Source of the DNA: Kappaphycus alvarezii
Lineage: Eukaryota; Rhodophyta; Florideophyceae; Gigartinales; Solieriaceae
Length of the DNA stretch: 64,000 nucleotides
Direction: 5' to 3'
Assembly: GCA_002205965.3 (NCBI GenBank)
Contig: NADL03000737.1
Coordinates: forward strand, 1,240,001-1,304,000
In this document: positions 10,481 to 19,249 of the stretch, piece after piece
How the letters are laid out: the number at the start of each line of letters is the position of its first letter
Numbering within the stretch: the stretch's first letter is position 1
Notes under the pieces: generated by a model
Told to the model about the DNA's origin: nothing
Databases searched by the model: none
What the model saw: only the letters and a program-made list of their open reading frames with translations
Made by a program: the position numbers and the translations under genes

Positions 10481-11104
10481 ATGAACAACCTTCGCCCCTC
10501 CGCCCCCATCACCAAAAACCGCCCCTCTCGCCCCTTAAACGGCCTTGCGCTCGCAGTATATGGCCCGACGGACGCAGACGACTACCTGCGACGGCAGACT
10601 AAGAAGAAGATAATAGAGTTCGTCCGCAAGCTCTTCGTCGAGGATGAGGCCGAGGAGGTACCTGAGGGTCAGGAGTGGGACATCGAGGAGGGAGCTGGGG
10701 AGACCTTTGAGGAGTGGGTAGCCCCTGGATTGGTCTATGAGGTTAATAACGAGGAGGACGGGGAGGATGAGGATGAGGATGAGGATGAAGAGGAGGATGA
10801 GGATGAGGATGAGGTTGAAGAGGAGGATGAGGATGAGGATGAGGATGAAGAGGAGGAAGAGGAGGATGACGAGGACAAGGACGAGTTGGATGAGGGAAAT
10901 GGGGGCATGGAAAGTGTTGTACTGGTGGGGCCTGGACTGGAGAGTATGGATCAAGTGGTGCCGACGCTGGAACCGGATGGAGATATCTTTAGTAGTTTAG
11001 ATATCTCCCAGGAGGGAATAGAGAGCTGTGAGCCATTCGCAGATATTTGTGGGGACTGCTTGGACAGCATGGATATTTTAGAGGAGTTGTTGGATCTGAT
11101 TTAG
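10481..11104 (+). CDS. Highly acidic protein of unknown function, 207 aa
   Basis: The ATG at 10,481 (context CCAAAATGA) is chosen because the paralogous copy 2 starts at the same residue (MNNLRP versus MTNLRP). The conserved N-terminus has RPLNGLALAVYGPTD, DDYLRR and a basic/hydrophobic segment KKKIIEFVRKLF (about residues 45-60). Then comes a Glu/Asp run (about residues 92-145) built on GAGGAT-type codon repeats. The conserved C-terminal tail has MDQVVPTLEPDGD, ISQEGIESCEPFADICGDC and MDILEELLDL. There is no signal peptide or membrane segment. An acidic middle between conserved ends would suit a protein-protein or chromatin/transcription-associated role, but this is speculation. It is the only uninterrupted copy of its family in the window. 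Confidence 0.7.
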   Translation: MNNLRPSAPITKNRPSRPLNGLALAVYGPTDADDYLRRQTKKKIIEFVRKLFVEDEAEEVPEGQEWDIEEGAGETFEEWVAPGLVYEVNNEEDGEDEDEDEDEEEDEDEDEVEEEDEDEDEDEEEEEEDDEDKDELDEGNGGMESVVLVGPGLESMDQVVPTLEPDGDIFSSLDISQEGIESCEPFADICGDCLDSMDILEELLDLI

Positions 11105-11129
11105 AGAATGAGAAATAAGAGGACCTCAT

Positions 11130-11561
11130 TGATTGTTAGTTTCTTAAGTATCTTCCGTTTAGAGTATGTCATCCGCACAAATTGTTTCTGCGCATTTCCT
11201 GGTACCTTCTGTAGTTTTGTTCGGACTTTAGGGGTAGCCAAAAGTCTATATAAGCTGAGTAAACCGCTTCCTCATGGAGAGGTCAAGCAAGTTGGCAGAC
11301 AGCTTCAAGCCCAGTCCCAAATAGTTAGGAAGTTGAGAGTCAACTTCATACCCAAGAAGCATTTATTTTACCCTAGTCACTAATCATAGGTGGTAGACCC
11401 TGCCCCTTCCATACTTGCTTGTAGCCCATTCAACTGTCTTCCCTATACACTCCTTTTCGTTCGTTCAACTATACCACGGTAGCACTTTTGTCGCTTGCAA
11501 CACCTCCTTCTTGGGGTAGTTGGTTCTGAATATCTCTTCTCCCGACGATTTACCCCTATCA
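11130..11561 (+). repeat. Conserved 3' block of the acidic-ORF unit (copy 1)
   Basis: The block starts TGATTG and ends CTATCA. Inside are AAAAGTCTATATAAGCTGAG (a TATA-like element), GTAGACCCTGCCCCTT, CCACGGTAGCACTTTTGTCG and GACGATTTACCCCTATCA. It aligns along its whole length with 17,837-18,250 and with 46,982-47,397 (minus). The TG...CA ends with inverted TGATAG/CTATCA and an internal TATA box look like a long terminal repeat, but no matching repeat was found 5' of the ORF. Confidence 0.65.
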
Positions 11562-12734
11562 GAGACCAAATGCAAAACGGGTAACGAAGTCGCGGAGCTC
11601 CTGTTGAGGGTAGGAACCGCGACGGGAAGCAGCGAAGGAAGCAAGGCGGCGGAAAAATCCCTTGCCGTCGTCGCCCAAGGCGCCATAGATATCAATCCCG
11701 ACGGGGGAGAGGAGGATATCGTTTTGGTTGCAGTAAGTGCCGTAATGACGATGTTTCTCGCGCTCTGCGAGTGTTGCGGCAGCGCCTGCGGTAACCGTAC
11801 TTGGCGAAATGTGGCGGCGTGCGGAGGGGTGGGCAACAGTAACGTCGACGACGATATCGGCACTGTGAAGCCCGTATGCAGCGGGTATGTAAATATCCAT
11901 TCGTAGCGCGGGGGACTCCGAATGCCCAGATGGGTTGGGAACCTGGTAGAGGAGCGGATGTTCGACGAGGGCGACGATCCCAACTTCCTTGCAGTAGCGG
12001 GCAAGAACGTTGCGGAGGATGTGATGACGAAGAGTCATTCCGTCTTCGTATTTGCAGGTAAACGCGTGTTGACCACTTGGATCTAAGACGGGTGCGATGT
12101 CGGCCGAGCGGCGGGAGCAGACCGGACAGCGAGTAGATCCAGGGAATAGCGCGATGCCGAGACGTAGAGCCAGAGCGACCTTCCACGTAGAAGAGGACAT
12201 GTACGTACCGCGGTGGGGGTGAGGAAGCGAAGAGAAAACAGACGAGGTGGAGGATGTGCGCACTGAAAGGAGCCGTGCTCGGTCGTGGGCTGCCCCGGAC
12301 GAGAACAACCTATCGGACTTCGATAGCATGAGTTCAGTTGTGATCGCAGACTGGAGCCTTTCGCTGGGTACTGGCGATGAACAACGCTCGAAAAGAGCCG
12401 TAGCTGTAAGCGATGAAGACAGCTGCATGTGGCGGGAGGATAAGAGCGAGATGGCGGAGCGAGGGATCTCTTCCAAGTGGCGGTCCTGGGAAGGAGTGAG
12501 CAGGTCGGAGATAAGTCCAAAAGAATCAATTACAGATGCTGCGTAAGCAGCCTCGGTAATGTCTGAAGTTTGCAGGAGAACTGAACCGCCCATGGAGAAG
12601 GGGAGAGAGGCTTGGAGCCATGCTCGCTCTGGACAGGGCAGCTGCAATTGGGGGAACGCTTCCCTGTGCTTCTGATCGAAGCTAGCGGCGAGTACTGCAG
12701 ATTGAGTGGAGGGAAGCTTACGTCGCAAGTGCAT
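11559..12734 (-). pseudogene. LINE family A copy 2: open 391-codon C-terminal ORF (RT end, zinc finger, RLE)
   Basis: An uninterrupted minus-strand frame runs from an ATG at 12,734. The N-terminal part LPFSMGGSVLL...AAYAASVIDSFG is the usual region after the RT thumb in this LINE type. Then follow VALALRLGIALFPG, a zinc finger CPVC...LDPSGQHAFTC with RHHILRN, and the restriction-like endonuclease ALRMDIYIP...ADIVVDVTVAHP with its acidic residues present. The end is FDIYG-like (GIDIYGALGDDGKGFF) plus RGSYPQQELRDFVTRF. The RT core is absent (5' truncation; an in-frame stop lies just upstream). The stop codon overlaps the right end of acidic-ORF unit copy 1. It is better preserved than copies 1 and 3. 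Confidence 0.75.
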
Positions 12735-12929
12735 GACTTTGGAGGCGTTCTCGCGGAAGCTTTAAAGGAGATTTTCATAACTCCCCATTGCAAGACTGAT
12801 TTCCGCCAATATTTTAATCAGCAGATCTGCCAGACTAGGAAGCGCCTGGCGGGGCTTGGAGCTCCTCTTCTAGTAAATATCGAAGTTCGAAACGGCGCGA
12901 GAGGGTTAGGAAGAGGAAATCAGTAAGTC

Positions 12930-13560
12930 AGAGGGGTGATTCGAATGGGAGGTCATGGAACTGGTCTATAGGATAGGAAAAGAGGACGTCGAGGATGAGT
13001 CCGAGGATGAAGAAGAGAAGTTTAAAGATAGGCATGGCGATGATAGGGAGGGCGGAGAGGATAATATCGGAGGTAGAAGAAGATTTTTATGGAAAAGGTG
13101 GTTCCGACCCTTGGTCCTATAGTAGGAAAATTAGCTTAACTGTATTCCTCATAGGAATAGGTAAAAAGTCATGTACTATTTGTATATTTGTGGGGACTAG
13201 AATGTACTTATGATGCATAGAGGAAGTGTTAGGTCTGATCTAAGGGGCAAAAATTGTGAGGAATAGATTTGTTAGCTGCATCCTTATGAAGTCTTTTCCT
13301 GCGTTTTGTGGTACTTCTAGTAGTTTTTTGTGAATTTAGTTTGGAGAAAAATCCGTTAAAGCTGAATAGATTGCTTACTCAAGGAGAGACAAGTCAAGTT
13401 GAGAATCCACCTCGAACAAAAAACCTTCAAAGGGACCACATCTCTAGCTTGCAAGTGAGGTAGCAGAGCCTGACCCTTTAGAATTGGGTATTAGAGCAAT
13501 AACTCTTCTTTTAGAACTACGCATCGCCTTGTCCATTATTGTCTACTATACCACTTTAGT
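12930..13560 (+). repeat. Relic of the acidic-ORF unit (copy 4)
   Basis: ACTGGTCTATAGGATAGGAAAAGAGGACG near 12,960 parallels the coding region of copy 1 around TTGGTCTATGAGGTTAATAACGAGGAGGACG. It is followed by GAGGAT-rich sequence and, from about 13,255, the 3' block (TTTTGTGGTACTTCTAGTAG, AAAGCTGAATAGATTGC, CAAGTCAAGTTG, CTATACCACTTTAGTCGC). No open frame remains. Confidence 0.6.
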
Positions 13561-14029
13561 CGCCTAAAATAAATCACATCTAGGGGATTTACTTTACCCC
13601 AGAAATATGCAGGTGCAACATGCAAAGTCTTGAATACCACACTGTAACAAATCTCAAAAAATTAGGTTTGAATAGGGTGGTTAAACTCTGCATGTTGTGG
13701 GCGCAACATGTTACAGACGCGGCACATGTGGACCAAATCGCATAAGTAAGCTGCTGATAAAGCAGAGTCTTCAGTCCTACCGTCGAGCATCCGCTGCGGG
13801 TTGCGACAGCGGCTGCGTAATCGTCGATTACCTTCGACGTCGTCGCAGACGGTGATCCAAGTGAGTCAAAGGCTAGCGGCACAAACTTCCATCCCAGTTT
13901 TGATCGTCCTGGGAGGGCTTCACCGGGAATGGCTTCTGCTTTGCTGGCAAGCTTCCTATTTTTCCGTCTTTCCGCTGCATTGGCAACGGCGCGCGCCTCA
14001 TGCGCTCCAATGGACATGAAACCCTCTTG

Positions 14030-14480
14030 GAATGGCGATATTACTGTCGTTGCGAAACAGGGTCGATGATCACTGACTTTTCAACAAATCAAAGTCTTTC
14101 AGATGCCTACTACTTTTAGTTTTCACAACTTACAAAGCCCTTTTGTAGGCGACAGCTCGGCTAACGTACCCAAAACGGTGGAAACAATATAGATACAGAC
14201 AGGCACAAACGGTAGGGGACTTTCTCGTAGCCATACAACATAAACAATACTGACTACCCACCAAAGTAAGCCACACGTCGGCACCATCATGAGCCCCCAG
14301 ATGAGCTCGCCGCACCAGCTTCTCAATCGCAGAAACCAGCTCACTCAATCACTCTTAAACTTCACACCACAAGCGACTATGGTTGCAAACTGACTTCTTC
14401 TTCTGATATACTTGCAATCAAAACGTCATTCAAAATACCTGTAACCATCTTTCCAAGGATAAATGTAACAAAATTCAACA
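14030..14480 (-). other. Foreign stretch inside LINE C
   Basis: Between the second half of the endonuclease (about 14,560) and the conserved AAERRKNRK segment (about 13,990) there are roughly 450 bases with no LINE similarity. Two overlapping minus-strand frames (14,348-14,130) are open, one reading SAIEKLVRRAHLGAHDGADV. I do not recognise it. It may be an insertion or a family-specific spacer. Confidence 0.35.
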
Positions 14481-15419
14481 CATAGGTAATTGATGTGGTC
14501 AAGTACATCAATTCCTGCGAGAGGATGAATCCAAGTATTTCATACCGGAAAAATGTCGGACGACCACGAGGAACATTTGAATTGATATTCCCAACGACTG
14601 TGACCACGTACGCCACCGGGAGGGCGGCAGGTTTTTGATCTCTTCCGACCTCGGGAACACTAGAATGTCGGCAGGCCGTGCATTCAGTCCTGGAAGTAAG
14701 TATTTCACCTCATATTGGACGCCGTCTCCTGCTGCTTTGAACATTTGTCGGCCAAATACCTTCACTACGGCATTGTGTTGGTTAGTCCATCCCGGGCCTT
14801 TTTTTGCAAAAATCCGCTGCATGGTCACCTCGGTTGTCCATGAGCCTGTTGCACTCCGCGCATTGCAGCGGCACAGTGTCTTCAAACACGTGAACTCCCA
14901 GGTGGCGGCGTAGCATCATTGACAACATCTTATTATAGGTCCGGCTGACCGCAGACAGATGTGCGGTGAGAAAGGCTGCAGCAGGTGTCTCTAAGTATAC
15001 CTGGCGGCGGATCCTTCGCCGAATATCAGCTCATGTGTACAGCGTAGTGCTTGGGAACCTCTCTCATTCGTCTTCTTTCCAGAATACATTTGCTGCCGAC
15101 TTGCACCAGGCTCGATACAAAATACTGCGTGTATTATCGGGATTGTTTGCCAGATTGGCCGCTGTCAGCGTTTCTGGGAGACCACCATGTCCGTCAGAGA
15201 AGCTTGGGTGGAGTCGCCGGACAAACTCGAGAAGGTGGGAATCAGCATGTGCATAGCTTTGTGCACGGTGGTGGGCTACCCTAGGATTATCGGGGCATGC
15301 CACTTGTTCGGAGTCGATGACGCTGGCCGCATACGACGGTAGATTCAGCGTTGCCACGGGTGTGAATCCGTGGCCTCCGAGGCGCAACGGAAGAGCCACT
15401 TGCTGTCGGACCACACTTG

Positions 15420-16136
15420 TCATCGGCTCGTTGTTTGAGGGGAAAGGTTTGGGTGTTTTACTCTTGGAAGATATATCTGGTCTTTGTTTGACCACGAGTA
15501 ATATTCCATCTGTTCTTGGTCAAATCTCATTGCCAGGACGCTTGTTGCACTCGGCAGTGTTAGCTTCATCACATGATGTAGCTTGCATGCTGAGGCACAA
15601 ACAAGGTGGAGGTGGAACCGGATGCGAGCATCCCCAATTCTATCGATCAGCGATAACGTGTTTTTGCATCCTGCAATTTTTTCATTGAGAAAGTTCTCCA
15701 TGAATTGAGGCGAACCGATCGGGGCGCCGAGGAGGTCAATGCCGTGATTTGAGAAGTTCTCATTTGGAAAGCGGTGCAGTACGGGTGTCTCAGTGGCAGG
15801 GTGGCGGGGCCAGAATAGGCGTGTCTTCGCCGAGTTTAGATGCAAGCCATGATCGGGTCCCTTGGACCTCAGGATCTCGACAGCCTTGTCGAGCTCAGTG
15901 TGATTGCCTACCAGGTTGCAGTCATCCGCATACCATCTGTGTAAATGGAGTTCGGTCTGATCGGAAATTTCTCTTGCCAGTGGGTGCATGACAGGGGAGA
16001 ACATCAACATACTTGCTGGGTCCCTTTGTTGCATCCCCTCTTGGCTGGGGATGTCTTGTTTCGATGCCGCAGGTAAGATTAGGGACGGCATTTGACGGGC
16101 AAACACCATGTTCAGAAAGCGGCATAACGACAGCAC
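15420..16136 (-). pseudogene. LINE C reverse transcriptase palm domain (open 238 codons)
   Basis: RT motifs are visible in order. EGMQQRDPASMLMFSPVMHP is motif B (normally QGDPLGP; here QRDPAS, so degenerate). LHRWYADDCNLVGN is motif C with the catalytic YADD intact. LHLNSAKTRLFWP is motif D, and GIDLLGAPIGSP is motif E. Motif A upstream is lost to a frameshift near 16.14 kb. The RQRD change in motif B suggests an inactive enzyme. Confidence 0.75.
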
Positions 16137-16379
16137 TTTGGTCGGTCACACCCAAGGACAAGAAAAAACCATCTCTTGGGATCGGACTCATCTCCGAGAA
16201 GAACATCGCGGCTGCGGCGGTCTCTGCTTAAAGCTCATCATCTAGTAAGCTTTGCAAGACCTTGCTCCCAACTCCTATTAAGGAGCTGGGAACATAAGAA
16301 GCAGCTGCAGACGCCCATCTGAGGTGGTCGACCTCTTGCCTGCCGTCTAGGATTATCCCGTTCAGTGTAATTTGCTAGC

Positions 16380-16890
16380 AAAAACACCATCGTAAAAGAC
16401 GCTGACGGACGCAATCCATGAAGCAGTGCAAGAACGAATTCCTTTTGGGGATTCCAGGAGGCAGGCGTTTCGCGCGTCTATGGCCCTCCCGGGAGCTAAG
16501 GAATGGGTGTATTGTCCCCCGTGCCCCGGACTACAGACAAGCATTGATCCTCGAGAATTCTCTATGTGGCTTCAATACTACTGTCAAGTCCCACTTTTCA
16601 CCCTGGCACGCCATGCCCGAGAAGGAATTGCCCGGACACACTCGATGTACATGGCGATCATCTCATGCACTGCTCGCATGGAGCCCACAGGATCAACCGA
16701 CATGATCGCCAGGTAAACCTTCTTGCGAAAGACCTAGCAAGAGCTGTTCGTCATCTTGTCATAGAGCCACGCCATGGTCTCCATTGCACGAGACCAGACA
16801 TCCAGGCAATGGGAAGCAGCGGAGGGACCGACTTTTTTGATGTTACCTTCGTGAATCCCCTCGCTCCCTCCAACAGGAGAGTGAGGGATG
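16380..16890 (+). pseudogene. LINE family B copy 1: zinc finger and RLE part
   Basis: Plus-strand frames encode QERIPFGDSRRQAFRASMAL (about 16,426) and then, in the 16,566 frame, CPRRNCPDTLDVHGDHLMHC (zinc finger), RINRHDRQVNLLAKDLARAV, RPDIQAMG and TDFFDVTFVNPLAPSNRRVR, the RLE core. A frameshift lies near 16,600. After NRRVR the sequence loses similarity to copy 3 (42.6-43.4 kb), which continues for about 100 more codons, so this copy is broken at about 16,890. Confidence 0.75.
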
Positions 16891-17078
16891 ATGCGCGCAA
16901 ATTTGCACACGAAAAAAAATCTACAAGAGGACCAAATTTGGATGCAGTATCGGGATTTGCAAGATATTTTTTACAGTTCCTGAATTTGCAAGATATTTTT
17001 AATTTGGATGAGTGTGGCAAATTCATGAGTTGATTTTTTATTTTAAGACACAGTGTCATTAATTTCATTACTGTACAC
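16891..17078. other. Junction sequence, no gene
   Basis: AT-rich sequence with a short direct repeat, TTGCAAGATATTTTT, at about 16,959 and 16,988. It separates the LINE B break from the acidic-ORF unit copy 2. Confidence 0.4.
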
Positions 17079-17095
17079 GTCCAAGGTCGACATAC

Positions 17096-17140
17096 TTTTC
17101 GAAGACGTCGCAGTATTTAAACTTCGAAGTCGACGTCGTT
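17096..17140 (+). promoter_or_regulatory. Core promoter with repeated TTCGAA and GACGTC palindromes
   Basis: CTTTTCGAAGACGTCG, then TATTTAAA (17,114-17,121), then CTTCGAAGTCGACGTCG: the same pair of palindromes flanks the TATA box on both sides. Copy 3 at 48.08-48.12 kb keeps the arrangement with small changes. GACGTC-type sites are typical bZIP/CREB-family targets (family knowledge); binding here is inference. Confidence 0.5.
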
Positions 17141-17198
17141 GAGGCAACCCCCCGCCATCAACTACCCCATCGGCTCACCCCTTCTTTTAGCCCATAAC

Positions 17199-17805
17199 AT
17201 GACCAACCTCCGTCCTTCCCTCACCATCACCAAGTCATCCCGAGGCCGTCGTCCACTCAACGCTTTGCCCTGATGGCAAATGGTCCAACCGACTACGATG
17301 ATTACTGTAGAAGGTTGGACCGGGAACGCGTTCGGGAGTGGGTCCGCCGTAACTGCTTCGAGCAGGCAGAAGAGGCAGAGGAGGAGGAGGAGGGAGAAGG
17401 GGAGATGGAGGAAGAGGAGGATGAGGAGGATGAAGAGGAGGACTGGGTGGATCCGTGGGAACCACTAGTGTATAACGGCAGGGGGCTCCCATGAAGAAAG
17501 GAGGGGAGACTAAGGGAGTAATTGTGATCTCTGACTCTTCTGACGAGGATGAAGAGAGAAGAGAAGAGGAGAATGAGGAGGATGAGGGGAAGGGAGACAT
17601 GGAAATTGCTGGATTAGTGGGGAAGGGGCCAGAAAATATGGACCAGGTGGTTCCGACTCCGGAACCGGATGGGGACGTCCTCAGTGGTCCAGATATTTCA
17701 CAGGAGGCAATGGAGAATTCTAAGCCGTTCGCGGATATTTGTGTGGACTGACTGGGTGGAATTGATATTTTGGGGGAACTGTTTGGCTCTGATGTAGAGG
17801 ACTAG
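17199..17805 (+). pseudogene. Acidic protein gene, copy 2 (frameshifted)
   Basis: It starts MTNLRPSLTITKSSRGRRPL. A missing G in GCTTTG(G)CCCTG near 17,270 shifts the frame. The next frame reads NGPTDYDDYCRRLDRERVRE and a Glu-rich run to a stop at 17,494. A second shift there leads into KKGGETKGVIVISDSSDEDE, then PEPDGDVLSGPDISQEAMEN and ADICVD, a TGA, then GGIDILGELFGSD. The order of conserved blocks equals copy 1, with an extra SDSSDEDE segment shared with copy 3. Confidence 0.7.
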
Positions 17806-17836
17806 GATATGAAGGAAAGAATCCAGATATTTATCC

Positions 17837-18250
17837 TGATAGTATCTGCTGTTAGTCTTTCTCGTTCACACGATTCCATTGGATACATTTTATGGTTCTT
17901 AGTATGTTTCTTTGAGACTTTAGGGATACCCAAAAGTCTATATAAGCTGAGTAAACTGCTTCCTCTTGTGGGGTCAAGCAAGTTGGCAGACAACTTCAAG
18001 TCAAGTCCCGAGTAGTAGGGAGTTGAGAGTCAACTTCAGACACAAGAAACCTTTTTCCTACGCTGCTCACAGAGCATCAGTAGTAGACCCTGCCCTTTCA
18101 TACTTGCTTGTAGCCCTCTCAACTCTCTTCCATATACACTCCTTCTTGCTCGTTCAACTATACCACGGTAGCACTTTTGTCGCTTGCAACACCTCCTTCT
18201 TGGGGTAGTTGGTTCTGAGTATCTCTTCTCCCGACGATTTACCCCCATCA
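17837..18250 (+). repeat. Conserved 3' block of the acidic-ORF unit (copy 2)
   Basis: It begins TGATAGTATCTGC and ends CCCCCATCA. The internal AAAAGTCTATATAAGCTGAG and the string CCACGGTAGCACTTTTGTCG are the same as in copy 1. A purine-rich run (ATGAAGGAAAGAA) lies just before it, as before a 3' LTR. Confidence 0.65.
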
Positions 18251-19249
18251 ATATGCTCAAAGCATTTTGCTTCATACAAGATATCAGGTAAATTTGCTGG
18301 CAAATAGGACTTTCCATCACCGGTAACCCTCTAAGATATTCTGGGCCCCAACCGACCACATCTTTCAAACATTAAAGCACCCAAACATTCCACCCCTGTA
18401 CTGTACTGTGCAGTACATATCTGCAGATACTGTGCAGTACTGCATGTGTTGCAGGGTGCAATAGGTCCAATTCCCGCCGCCCCTGTACAGTAGTTCTGCC
18501 GCTTTTAACATCAACCCTGAAACCTGCGCTCCTTACAGCATGCGACACATGTTAAGTGTTCACAACATGAACATGTCATGAGATAAACCAGAAAACCGAC
18601 ACCCAAACTGACCATCCAAGAACCACCCTCCCGTCTCCCAGCCTGCGACCCAAATGCGCCCATTCATTGTACTGCGACCACCTTTGACAAAATGCAGCGC
18701 CACGCCACGTATTGATAAATATTGTTAATATTGTTACATATTGTGATCGCTTCTTGTCCCCTACTGCTCCCGCACCACTTGCGCATTAATCGCATGTACA
18801 CCGAGCCCTGAAAGAATTATCCTTTGCCCCGTTGGCCCTCGGTGAAAACGGTCGATGTCGTGCCTTGTGAGCACTGTTCCGTCGGCCCTCAGCGGCCGTC
18901 TTTTATTGACCCTCAGTGGTCTCAACTTCGCCCGTCCAGTGCACGTACAGTACTGTACTGTACCACGGCGGTTGTCACACTACATTACAGTAACCTACAA
19001 CTGTACTGCAATCACTCTATTTGATGGTCCCTTCACCCGGACCCGGCTTGCCCCTCCTGGGCCACATTTGTACAGTACCTAGCGACGCACTACAGCGGTC
19101 TCCAACACTCGGGACGTACGAGACTGTCCCCTGCCGAATCGCCCGATTTACCTTCACTTGCTGGCACTGAGCCGGCCCTGTAAGGAATGTCTGACAAGTT
19201 GAACATCGGGATGGTTGAAAGGTCCAAAACGTGCTTTGTGACGGAGAGT
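18251..19249. other. Non-coding stretch with palindromic GTACTG motifs
   Basis: No coding region is recognised. ACTGTGCAGTAC occurs at 18,405-18,416 and 18,429-18,440, separated by a 12-base spacer containing the palindrome ATCTGCAGAT. More TACAGTA/TACTGTA strings occur at 18,945-18,965. Confidence 0.5.

Larger units (their letters stand above)
10360..11561 (+). mobile_element. Acidic-ORF repeated unit, intact copy 1 (undescribed family)
   Basis: This multi-copy unit consists of a TATTTAAA box (10,365-10,372), an Asp/Glu-rich protein gene (10,481-11,104) and a conserved 3' block (11,130-11,561). Copies 2 (17,079-18,250) and 3 (46,982-48,129, minus) carry the same three parts in the same order. 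Copies 4 and 5 are relics. The copies stop being alike just after the CTATCA-type terminus, which defines a common right end. I know no mobile-element family with this content. Whether it is a transposon, a retrocopied gene or a dispersed gene family is unresolved. Confidence 0.55.
13589..16350 (-). mobile_element. LINE family C copy 1: RT through endonuclease, decayed
   Basis: Minus-strand segments in several frames read as one LINE pol from right to left. They are an upstream segment near 16,330-16,200, the RT palm (16,136-15,420), the post-RT region (15,495-15,064: LPLRLGGHGFTPVATLNLPS, YAASVID), the endonuclease start (14,885-14,508: ARPADILVFP) and its second half (AYVVTVVGNINSNVP, about 14,610). 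After an unrelated stretch comes the C-terminal AAERRKNRKL...PGEALPGRSKLGWKFVPLAFDSLGSPS (14,017-13,750). No stretch is intact overall. It lies next to LINE B copy 1, which runs in the opposite direction. Confidence 0.75.
17079..18250 (+). mobile_element. Acidic-ORF repeated unit, copy 2
   Basis: The unit has the same three-part layout as copy 1: TATTTAAA (17,114-17,121), an acidic ORF from 17,199, and a 3' block 17,837-18,250. Similarity to copy 3 begins at GTCCAAGG (17,079) and ends at CCCCCATCA (18,250). Flanking sequences of copies 2 and 3 are unrelated beyond these points, which sets a unit length of about 1.17 kb. Confidence 0.65.

Noticed and set aside
10535..10954. Long minus-strand open frame full of Leu/Ile opposite the acidic gene
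   Set aside because: It is the complement of GAGGAT codon repeats (reads LILILILL) and has no independent support; the plus-strand frame is the conserved one.
12247..12546. Plus-strand open frame inside the LINE A copy 2 region
   Set aside because: Shadow of the 391-codon minus-strand frame.
17079..18250. Helitron or DNA transposon nature of the acidic unit
   Set aside because: No CTRR end with terminal hairpin, no long terminal inverted repeats and no clear target duplication around copies 2 and 3.
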